Shown: positions 28,739 through 35,254 of the stretch, one piece after another
Position numbering within the stretch: position 1 is the first letter of the stretch
Layout of the letters: every line of letters starts with the position of its first letter
Source of the DNA: Bacillota bacterium
Lineage (GTDB): Bacteria; Planctomycetota; UBA8108; UBA1146
Length of the DNA stretch: 35,254 nucleotides
Assembly (NCBI GenBank): GCA_003973385.1
Contig: QNYK01000006.1
Location: forward strand, 1 to 35,254
Direction of reading: 5' to 3'
The notes under the pieces: model-generated
Database searches by the model: none
The model's input: the letters and a program-made list of their open reading frames with translations, nothing else
Told to the model about the DNA's origin: nothing
Position numbers and translations under genes: made by a program

Positions 28739-29601
28739 CAGGGAATCACCTTCACATCATCGGTACCCAGCACAGTTTTTACTCGAAGTGAATGACGGAT
28801 GGCATCTTCTCTGGTCTCAAACCGTCCAGATAGTACGCGATGCAGCGGCGATCCACTTCGACCGGGAATCCTGTGCTCGGCCGCCAGTCCGGCACTTTCT
28901 AGTCGGCGAAGTTGACGCTGGGCATTTGACTTTTCAAGAAAAGCGCCGACCTGGACGGTAAACCAGGGATCGTACTGAAGAAGTAATCGGGCTCTTGCCG
29001 CCAGACCGGGCGCATCCTTCTGATGCGCACACTTCTGCAAAGGCGCTTCTGCAGGTGCAAACTGTCCTGAACGTTGCAACGAGAGTCCATGCTGAAGCCA
29101 TCCCTCTGCTCGAGTTTCTCCATCGAGAGCAAGTCTGGATGCTTCGCCGAAGCAATGGACTGCCCGTTCAGGATGGTCAACCAGCAGCAGGTATCCTCTT
29201 TGCAGGAGCGCCCTGGCGGCGATCGCCCCACCCCTCGATTGAGCTTCTCTGAACAGCCCATCCGCTTCCTCGGCTCGTCCCCGCCTCTGAGCGCAGATTC
29301 CCGCTGTCAGAAGCGCTTCACCGCTACGAGGATCTTCAGGATTGGATTCTGCGAAGCGCGAGAACGCAGCCTGGGCAGTGGCGACATCACCGAGCAGCCA
29401 TGCAGTGCGTGCGGCATTCCATTGCTGTCTGACAGCCGGACGATCGGTCGCCGGATAGGTGTTCAGTCGCTGCGAGGAACTGCCACAGCCGGAGAGGATC
29501 AATGCGGTACTGGTGGTGGTCAGGATATACAAGGCGACCGGCAGCATCAGCGAGATCACCGAGGCACAATGTTGCCATGAAATCGGCGCCCATCGTCTCA
29601 T
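28738..29601 (-). CDS. TPR and SPOR-domain lipoprotein
   Basis: Predicted lipoprotein of 287 residues. After a long signal segment the lipobox ILSGC places Cys at 39. The middle (~55-205) has TPR-like helical repeats (AWLLGDVATAQAAFSRFAE). The C-terminal ~75 residues form a SPOR domain (WFTVQVGAFLEKSNAQRQL ... HRVLSGRFETREDAIR), which binds denuded peptidoglycan glycans at division or remodelling sites. The ATG at 29601 follows a strong GGGGGA site. The frame extends upstream, but there it is antisense to the hydantoinase gene. It is coupled to the downstream membrane protein and divergent from the hydantoinase homologue. Confidence 0.82.
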   Translation of the reverse strand: MRRWAPISWQHCASVISLMLPVALYILTTTSTALILSGCGSSSQRLNTYPATDRPAVRQQWNAARTAWLLGDVATAQAAFSRFAESNPEDPRSGEALLTAGICAQRRGRAEEADGLFREAQSRGGAIAARALLQRGYLLLVDHPERAVHCFGEASRLALDGETRAEGWLQHGLSLQRSGQFAPAEAPLQKCAHQKDAPGLAARARLLLQYDPWFTVQVGAFLEKSNAQRQLRRLESAGLAAEHRIPGRSGSPLHRVLSGRFETREDAIRHSLRVKTVLGTDDVKVIP

Positions 29602-29664
29602 CGATCCCCCTTCGATGGGCATCTTGACGGGCGTGCCAGTACGGTGCAAGGGAGGGTAAAAAAG

Positions 29665-31614
29665 TTGAGGATCGGCGTCGATAGCGGAGGGACATTCACC
29701 GACTTCATCCTCGATTTCGGGGGAAGGGTTGAACTGGTCAAGGTTCCATCGACTCCTTCCGATCCAACTGCCGCCATCCTCTCGGTTCTTCGGAACTACA
29801 CCGCGAATGAGGTGGTGCATGGGTCGACGGTCGCGACCAATGCGCTGCTGGAGCGCCGTCATGCACGGGCAGCATTTGTCACGAACATCGGCTTCGAGGA
29901 CTTGCTCGACATCGGTCGGCAGGATCGACCTGATATCTATGACCTGCAACCATCCCCGGTTGCTCCATTGATTCCACGCGAGGATCGCTTCGGGATCTGC
30001 GGCCGAATGGCAGCCGGTGGCAAGGTGCTCGAAGGCCTCGATTTCCGTCAACTTGAACAACTGGCCTCGCGGCTTGCTGCCGGGCCTTATCAGTCGGTGG
30101 CCGTGGGGCTGTTGCATAGCACCGAGAATGGAGATCACGAACGCCGTGCTGGGGAGATACTCGCTGCGGCAGGCTATCCCGTGATCCTGTCGTGCGAGGC
30201 TGCGGCGGAACCTCGAGAATGGGAACGCTTTACCACAGCCTGTGCTAGCGCAGTGTTGACGCCGGTGATGCAAGACTATCTGCAACGCCTCGATCAGTCA
30301 GTTTCCCCTGCGTTACTCAAGGTGATGGATTCCTGCGGTGCTGTAGTTCCGTGGCAGAGGATCTCCAACCGATCGGTGAGAACGGTGTTATCCGGTCCAG
30401 CGGGCGGGGTTGTGGCCGCAGCCACTCGGGCAGGGAAACGATCCGCGATCTCCTTCGACATGGGTGGAACAAGCACCGATGTTGCACTGGTCGAGAATGG
30501 TCAACGTGCTGCTCGTAATCATCGATTCAGCGTTGGCGGGATTCCGCTGGCCGTCCCCCTTCTGGAAGTGCATACGGTGGGTGCCGGGGGTGGTTCGCTG
30601 GCGTGGATCGATGCGGGAGGTGCCCTGAGGGTTGGCCCGCGTAGTGCGGGGGCAGACCCAGGTCCGGCGGCATATCAACGCGGTGGAACCGAAGCCACCG
30701 TCACCGATGCTCACATCGTGCTGGGAAGGCTCCCGGCAGATCTTCGCCTCGGCGGTACCGTGTCACTCGATGTCGAGGCGGCGCTGAAGGCGATGAGCAA
30801 ACTTGCAGCAAGACTTGGACTCACGGTGGAGGCGACAGCGTGTGGCATCATCGAGGTGGTCGACGCCGAGATGGAACGAGCTCTGCGCAGGGTGAGTCAG
30901 GAACGAGGAGCCGATCCTCGCGGCATGACGATGGTCTGTTTCGGTGGCGCTGGAGGATTGCACGCGGTCTCGCTCGCTCGCAGTTGCGGAATGGGCGAGA
31001 TTCGTCTGCCCGCAGCCGCAGGTGTGCTGAGCGCCATCGGGATGCTGGAGGCTCCATGGAGCGAGGAAGTGGAGCAGGTCATGCTCCGCCCCCTGGGCAC
31101 GGGTTCAGATGCTCAACTGGATCAACTGGCACTGGAACTCGCCGATATAGCCCGAAAGAAGATCCGCCAATCGGGAGGCGATGAGAGCGCAGCAGTCATC
31201 GAAACGACCCTTCGGGGGCGTCATGTCGGGCAGGCCCATGAGATGGAGTATCTTCCCGGGGATGATGCAGAATCCACCTTTAGAGATCTATACGAGCAAC
31301 GGTATGGCTATCGGATGCCAGATAGGGACATCGAGGCGGTCTCGATCCGTGTTTCGGCAACGATTCCATCGGTAGGAATTTCGGCGTCTCCAGCGGAACC
31401 GGAAGGAGAGGCCACGACGACCTTGGTGGTACTCGATGCGACAGGAAAACGCACAGAAGTCCCCCGTGTTCATCATGGATCCATCCGCCAGGGACAACCG
31501 TTGACAGGGCCGGCAATGATCACTTCAAGTACGACAACGCTATGGCTTCCCGAGGGGGCCAGCCTTCGATGTGATGACAAGGCTACTCTGATCATTGATC
31601 CTGGGAGTGTGTGA
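29665..31614 (+). CDS. hydantoinase A / 5-oxoprolinase-type ATPase subunit
   Basis: Member of the hydantoinase/oxoprolinase family, which hydrolyses cyclic amides such as hydantoins or 5-oxoproline with ATP. The actin-like ATP-binding motifs are present: GVDSGGTFTDFI at the N-terminus and FDMGGTSTDVALV in the middle. LSGPAGGVVAAA and VGAGGGSLAWID are also family motifs. The likely start is TTG (29665), 8 nt after GGGAGGG; a GTG at 29644 lies upstream. The usual partner HyuB is not adjacent, so this is an orphan A subunit or its partner lies elsewhere. Substrate unknown. Confidence 0.85.
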   Translation: MRIGVDSGGTFTDFILDFGGRVELVKVPSTPSDPTAAILSVLRNYTANEVVHGSTVATNALLERRHARAAFVTNIGFEDLLDIGRQDRPDIYDLQPSPVAPLIPREDRFGICGRMAAGGKVLEGLDFRQLEQLASRLAAGPYQSVAVGLLHSTENGDHERRAGEILAAAGYPVILSCEAAAEPREWERFTTACASAVLTPVMQDYLQRLDQSVSPALLKVMDSCGAVVPWQRISNRSVRTVLSGPAGGVVAAATRAGKRSAISFDMGGTSTDVALVENGQRAARNHRFSVGGIPLAVPLLEVHTVGAGGGSLAWIDAGGALRVGPRSAGADPGPAAYQRGGTEATVTDAHIVLGRLPADLRLGGTVSLDVEAALKAMSKLAARLGLTVEATACGIIEVVDAEMERALRRVSQERGADPRGMTMVCFGGAGGLHAVSLARSCGMGEIRLPAAAGVLSAIGMLEAPWSEEVEQVMLRPLGTGSDAQLDQLALELADIARKKIRQSGGDESAAVIETTLRGRHVGQAHEMEYLPGDDAESTFRDLYEQRYGYRMPDRDIEAVSIRVSATIPSVGISASPAEPEGEATTTLVVLDATGKRTEVPRVHHGSIRQGQPLTGPAMITSSTTTLWLPEGASLRCDDKATLIIDPGSV

Positions 31615-31653
31615 CATCCGATCATCGCGAAGGGGATCCTGGCAGTAGGCGTA

Positions 31654-32253
31654 TTATTCGGCCGAGACTTCTGCAGCGCGTCTCATCAGAATCCATTCCC
31701 GCATCAAGATGATGGCAACACCACAAACGATGGCGCTATCAGCGATATTGAAATTGGGCCAGACCCACTCCTTCTCTCCGATGTTTACCGAACAACGGAT
31801 GAAGTCTCTGACGCCGCCATGGAACCAGCGATCGTGTAAGTTTCCAGCTGCGCCTGCAGCGATCAGTGCCAGGGAGACGACCATCGGAACCGAGCGCCTT
31901 GGCATTGAAAGAGCAAACCAGAAACAAACCGGAATCGACAAGCCAGAGACACCGATCAGAAGCCATGTCACTCCAGCGAACCAGCCGTTGAATGCACCCA
32001 GGTTGATGGATGCTTCAAAAGCAAACCCTGGAAAGAACTTGTGCATCGGAGTTTGTATCAGATAGGGAGTGCCATCTGCGGCGTGTCGTATTTCTGTCTC
32101 AAGCAGATCAAAGACATAGGTTTTTGACGAGAGGTCCGCAAGGATGATCAGGGCAAGAATGGCGACAAATAGTAATGTCGCGTGCCGACGTGATAGAACC
32201 TCGGTAGTCTTTTGTAGATTTTCCTCGGGGGTGGGTGACATCGCTTCATTCAT
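31654..32253 (-). CDS. lspA: signal peptidase II (lipoprotein signal peptidase)
   Basis: Integral membrane aspartic protease that cleaves lipoprotein signal peptides at the lipobox Cys. Family motifs are ADLSSK in the first membrane helix, INLGAFNGW, the conserved GNLHDRWFHGGVRDF segment and FNIADSAI, which include the catalytic aspartates. Four hydrophobic segments are seen. The start is uncertain: ATG 32253 is taken, but the frame is open to a GTG at 32325, 9 nt after the preceding gene's stop, which would add 24 residues. The lipoproteins in this window are possible substrates. Confidence 0.88.
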   Translation of the reverse strand: MNEAMSPTPEENLQKTTEVLSRRHATLLFVAILALIILADLSSKTYVFDLLETEIRHAADGTPYLIQTPMHKFFPGFAFEASINLGAFNGWFAGVTWLLIGVSGLSIPVCFWFALSMPRRSVPMVVSLALIAAGAAGNLHDRWFHGGVRDFIRCSVNIGEKEWVWPNFNIADSAIVCGVAIILMREWILMRRAAEVSAE

Positions 32254-32334
32254 GGGAGCATCGCAACCTGGAAAGAGTCTCTTGTCGAGTGCTGTTCCAG
32301 TCAGAACCGAATCTGATTGTGCCACCCCTGAAGG

Positions 32335-32733
32335 TCAACGGCTCTCATCCGAGATGGAGATCAACTGTTGGTGATAGCGCTTGGCTTCGGTGAGGACAGC
32401 TTCGCAAAGCTCAGCACCTTCCAGGGGACAATCAGTGACAAATAGATTGAAGTGCTCTACGGCCTGATAAAGGGGCATCGAATCCATCGACACACTTCGG
32501 ATGAAACCGCTGGTCTTTCGCATTACCTGGCGCACCAGGTGAGGTAATCGAACTCCCCGCGTTGCCAGGCAGTAGCCATGAACGAGGATCGCCGCCTGTA
32601 GTATGGGATCACACTCTTCCTGCATCATTCGCGAGACCAGATCCCCTGGTCGGTCGATTTCGATCACTTCTTCCTCGCAATCGATACAGAGGATTCCGTC
32701 AGCATTCCCTTGCCATCTAGCAGCGACAATCAT
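32335..32733 (-). CDS. hypothetical protein upstream of lspA
   Basis: A 132-residue soluble protein of unknown family. It has an early CxxC-like pair (ILCIDCEEE) and a helical middle (DPILQAAILVHGYCLATRGVR), and ends in a charged stretch. No membrane segment is present. The ATG at 32733 has an AGAAGA site. It is just upstream of lspA on the same strand and probably shares its transcript. Function not assignable. Confidence 0.65.
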   Translation of the reverse strand: MIVAARWQGNADGILCIDCEEEVIEIDRPGDLVSRMMQEECDPILQAAILVHGYCLATRGVRLPHLVRQVMRKTSGFIRSVSMDSMPLYQAVEHFNLFVTDCPLEGAELCEAVLTEAKRYHQQLISISDESR

Positions 32734-33110
32734 CGTCTATCTTCTCCGATCTGACCGAGCTCTCCTGAGGAAGATTATCTTGCATGCGATGTTTGATCAA
32801 TCCGAGTGATCCACCGACGCGCTGCATATGACCGGGCAATGTTGCTCGCGGTAAGGTTACTGGCATTCTATATGTCATTCCTGACAAAACGAGAAGATGT
32901 CACATCTACAGCCGAAGAGGGCTCATCCCAATCGTTGCAACCGTCAACCCCAACTTGACTCACACGCCAATTGACGGGAACCTTGAAATTATACAGTCAG
33001 TAAATCTGTATTTGAGGTGGTGGAGGAGAACTTGGCATCCTTCTGCTGAGCGTTGCAACACAATAAATAAACACGGTCAGAGACCAATTTGTCCAGATTG
33101 GAGTGCTGGA
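32734..33110. other. intergenic region between divergent genes
   Basis: About 377 bp without a credible gene, AT-richer than its surroundings near 32980-33070. It should hold promoters for both neighbours. I see no strong sigma-70 pair: TTGACT and TTGACG near 32955-32978 have poorly spaced -10 partners. GGAG at 33101-33104 is the ribosome site of the next gene. Confidence 0.5.
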
Positions 33111-35254
33111 ATGACGAACTCAGGTTCATGCGCATCAGTCATGAATACGATATCAAAAACGATGATGTTTGCCCTGTGCTTGATCCTGATGTCACCGACA
33201 TCGACACATGCTGATGCCCACAACTGGCTGATCAGCGAGATTTTCTCCAGTGCCGATGGAACCGTGCAGTTTGTTGAATTCACGAATGACTCGGACGATG
33301 AACAGTTCATGGCCGGCGAAGATTTGCAGAATGCTGCCGGTCAGACCTTCAACTTTCCTGTAGATCTGCCCAGCAGTTTGACGGCAAACCGGAGAATGCT
33401 GGTGGGTACTGCAGCCTATGCCGCTCTTCCAGGAGCTCCGCCCCCCGACTACATCATCCCGTCAGGGCTGTTCCTCGTGAACGGTGATGAGGTGATCTAC
33501 TCCGGCGGTGATGAGGTGATTTACAGTTCCTTGCCCACCAACGGCGTTCTTTCGATCAACCCTGACGGTATTGCGAGTGTCAATTCCCCGACAAACTTCG
33601 CGGGGGTGAGTGGTTCGATCATCGTGACCAATAGTGCGCCAGATTGCAACGCCAACGGAATTCCGGACTCGACTGATATAGCTTCCGGAACCAGCACTGA
33701 CTGTGATTCGGACAGCGTTCCCGATGAGTGCACGGTCGCCATCAATGATTGCAACAATAATGGCATTCATGATGCCTGCGAGCTAGACGGCGATGGCGAT
33801 GGGATCATCGATGCTTGCGATGCATGCCCGAACGACATCAATAACGATAGTGATGGAGATGGAGTTTGTGACAGCCAGGACATCTGTGCCGGCGGCAACG
33901 ATTTCATCGACAGCGATCTCGACGGAATTCCTGACTTCTGCGATGCTTGCCCGCTAGATGCGCAGGATGACAGTGATGGAGATGGCGTTTGCGACAGCGA
34001 GGACATCTGCGCTGGTGGAAATGATGCTCTTGATACCGATTTGGACGGAACTCCCGATTTCTGCGACAGCTGCCCCCTGGATGCTCAAAACGATGTCGAT
34101 GGAGATGGGCTCTGTGCCGATGTTGACCCCTGCCCCCTGGATACCAACAACGATGCGGATGGGGATGGGCTCTGTGCGGACGTTGATGCTTGCCCTCTGG
34201 ATGCTCAAAACGATGCAGATGGTGACGGGATCTGTGGGGATGTCGACTCCTGTCCGCTGGATCCCCAGAACGATATTGATGGGGATGGTGTCTGTGGAGA
34301 TGTCGACCCATGCCCTTTTGACGCACTGGACGACAGTGACGGAGACGGAATTTGTGACGGTGTAGATTCATGTCCAGGTGGCGACGACAACATCGATACA
34401 GACCAGGATGGCACCCCGGACTTCTGCGATGCTTGCCCTGAGGATGCTGCCAATGATGTCGATGGCGATGGTCTGTGCGCCGATGTCGATTCCTGTCCCC
34501 TCGACGCCGACAACGACGCAGATGGAGATGGGCTCTGCGCAGATGTGGATGCGTGCCCTCTCGATGCTGACAACGACATCGATGGGGATGGAGTTTGCGG
34601 AAACCTGGACCCATGTCCGCTGGATCCTCTGGATGACAGTGACGGCGATGGAATTTGCGACAGCGTGGATGTATGTCCCGGCGGTGATGATGCAACCGAC
34701 ACGGACCTGGATGGTACGGCAGATTTCTGTGATCCATGTCCGCTCGATCCTGATAACGATGTTGACGGCGATGGAGTATGTGGGGATGTAGATCCTTGCC
34801 CTCTGGATGCAGCGAATGATGCGGATGGAGATGGATTGTGCGAGAGTGTCGATGCGTGCCCATTGGATCCTCAGAATGATATCGACGGAGATGGCCTCTG
34901 TGCCGATGTCGATCCCTGCCCTCTCGACCCCGCCAATGATATCGACGGAGATGGCCTCTGTGCCGATGTCGATCCCTGCCCCCTGGATGCAGCAAACGAT
35001 CTCGACGGCGATGGCCTGTGCGAAAGCAACGACCCCTGCCCGCTCGATGCCGACAACGACATCGATGGCGATGGTCTGTGTGCCGATGTCGATCCATGTC
35101 CTCTGGATGGTCAGAATGACAGCGATGGTGATGGGCTGTGTGCCGATGTGGATCCTTGCCCAGCAGATCCGAGCAACGATGTGGATGGCGATGGCATCTG
35201 TGGTGATGTGGACAGTTGTCCGCTCGATCCCGACAACGACATCGATGGCGATGG
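33111..35254 (+). CDS. secreted protein with thrombospondin type-3-like calcium-binding repeats (3' end outside window)
   Basis: A large exported protein, open to the window edge. A signal peptide (hydrophobic FALCLILMSP, likely cleaved near THADA) is followed by a ~140-residue N-terminal domain with NWLISEIF and VQFVEFTNDS. This resembles lamin-tail-like domains seen in other surface proteins. Then comes a Cys-rich linker of DCNANGIPD / DIASGTS type, common in planctomycete exported proteins. From ~33819 on it consists of acidic DxDGDGxC / DxCPxD repeats, thrombospondin type-3-like, expected to bind calcium and form a rigid stalk. Start ATG 33111 has GGAG 6 nt upstream. It is likely a cell-surface or adhesin protein; no C-terminal anchor is visible in the window. 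Confidence 0.85.
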   Translation, partial: MTNSGSCASVMNTISKTMMFALCLILMSPTSTHADAHNWLISEIFSSADGTVQFVEFTNDSDDEQFMAGEDLQNAAGQTFNFPVDLPSSLTANRRMLVGTAAYAALPGAPPPDYIIPSGLFLVNGDEVIYSGGDEVIYSSLPTNGVLSINPDGIASVNSPTNFAGVSGSIIVTNSAPDCNANGIPDSTDIASGTSTDCDSDSVPDECTVAINDCNNNGIHDACELDGDGDGIIDACDACPNDINNDSDGDGVCDSQDICAGGNDFIDSDLDGIPDFCDACPLDAQDDSDGDGVCDSEDICAGGNDALDTDLDGTPDFCDSCPLDAQNDVDGDGLCADVDPCPLDTNNDADGDGLCADVDACPLDAQNDADGDGICGDVDSCPLDPQNDIDGDGVCGDVDPCPFDALDDSDGDGICDGVDSCPGGDDNIDTDQDGTPDFCDACPEDAANDVDGDGLCADVDSCPLDADNDADGDGLCADVDACPLDADNDIDGDGVCGNLDPCPLDPLDDSDGDGICDSVDVCPGGDDATDTDLDGTADFCDPCPLDPDNDVDGDGVCGDVDPCPLDAANDADGDGLCESVDACPLDPQNDIDGDGLCADVDPCPLDPANDIDGDGLCADVDPCPLDAANDLDGDGLCESNDPCPLDADNDIDGDGLCADVDPCPLDGQNDSDGDGLCADVDPCPADPSNDVDGDGICGDVDSCPLDPDNDIDGD
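33483..33530 (+). repeat. 24-bp tandem duplication in the N-terminal domain of the surface protein
   Basis: Two adjacent 24-bp copies encode GDEVIYSG and GDEVIYSS, a probable recent slippage duplication within the coding sequence. Confidence 0.8.
34065..35254 (+). repeat. 60-bp tandem repeat array (20-aa calcium-binding units)
   Basis: Units of 20 codons (D.CPLD..ND.DGDGLCADV) follow in register from 34065 to the window end. Two 21-codon variants begin DSCPGGDD (34365) and DVCPGGDD (34668) and end in an FC-type motif. From 34365 to 34668 one variant plus four 20-codon units form a 303-bp higher-order repeat. Most neighbouring units differ by scattered synonymous changes. Two units share an identical 46-bp segment at 34875-34920 and 34935-34980, exactly one unit apart, so at least one duplication is recent. 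Confidence 0.9.

Noticed and set aside
29602-30285. N-terminal extension of the SPOR lipoprotein frame to 515 residues
   Set aside because: The extra part is antisense to the hydantoinase A gene; a lipobox signal peptide with a strong ribosome site begins at 29601.
33904-35097. 397-residue His/Arg-rich minus-strand frame
   Set aside because: A mirror of the DxDGDG repeats on the plus strand; periodic codons generate a long open antisense frame with no protein-like features.
34065-35254. CRISPR-like regular repeats
   Set aside because: The 60-bp repeats are in-frame coding units with no unique spacers, and vary in a protein-constrained way.

Overview
The window looks like a chromosomal replication-origin region from a member of the Planctomycetota or a close relative. 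I base this on three things seen in the sequence: a Cys-rich 'DCNxNGxPD' / 'DIASGTS' motif in the secreted protein at the right end, a style common in planctomycete exported proteins; a GyrA quinolone-region motif (HPHGESVIYPT) that I recall from planctomycetes; and frequent GTG/TTG starts with mixed use of Shine-Dalgarno signals. The genus cannot be named from this. Nothing indicates a prophage, an IS element or a CRISPR array. Nearly all of the window is chromosomal housekeeping sequence.

Layout. 1-2432: a type-B ribosomal protein L31 gene (minus strand, cut by the window edge) diverges from a small ORF that overlaps an FHA-GAF-adenylate cyclase gene. 2549-6110 (minus): the protein quality-control operon tig-clpP-clpX, with a recognisable promoter just upstream and tRNA-Gly(GCC) before that. 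6477-8336: a STAS/receiver-like/HATPase fusion diverges from a FabZ-like dehydratase. Then tRNA-Ser(GCU).

8834-19237 (plus): dnaA, a 720-bp non-coding stretch with DnaA-box-like sites (candidate oriC), then a tightly packed run dnaN - dciA (DUF721) - gyrB - panB - panE - gyrA. Most of these genes overlap or abut. The clamp, the putative DnaB loader and both gyrase subunits therefore appear co-transcribed with two pantothenate (coenzyme A) genes. recF is absent from its usual place between dnaN and gyrB.

19692-24078 (plus): an XPB-type helicase, a Helicase_C_3-like partner and an unknown third gene form an overlapping three-gene operon. This resembles the mycobacterial XPB locus. 24106-26062 (minus): a small receiver-like acidic protein, an MscS channel and a YjbQ protein. 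26072-32733: envelope genes, comprising a TolB-like propeller lipoprotein, a TPR-SPOR lipoprotein coupled to a membrane-anchored carboxypeptidase-regulatory-like protein, a hydantoinase A homologue, signal peptidase II and an unknown protein.

33111-35254: the start of a large secreted protein made of thrombospondin type-3-like calcium-binding repeats encoded by 60-bp DNA units, running off the right edge. The least ordinary items are the XPB trio, the fused partner-switch regulator, the missing acidic residue in GyrA, the gyrB-panBE-gyrA order, the unexplained 454-bp hairpin-rich gap after gyrA, and the hierarchical repeat structure of the surface protein.
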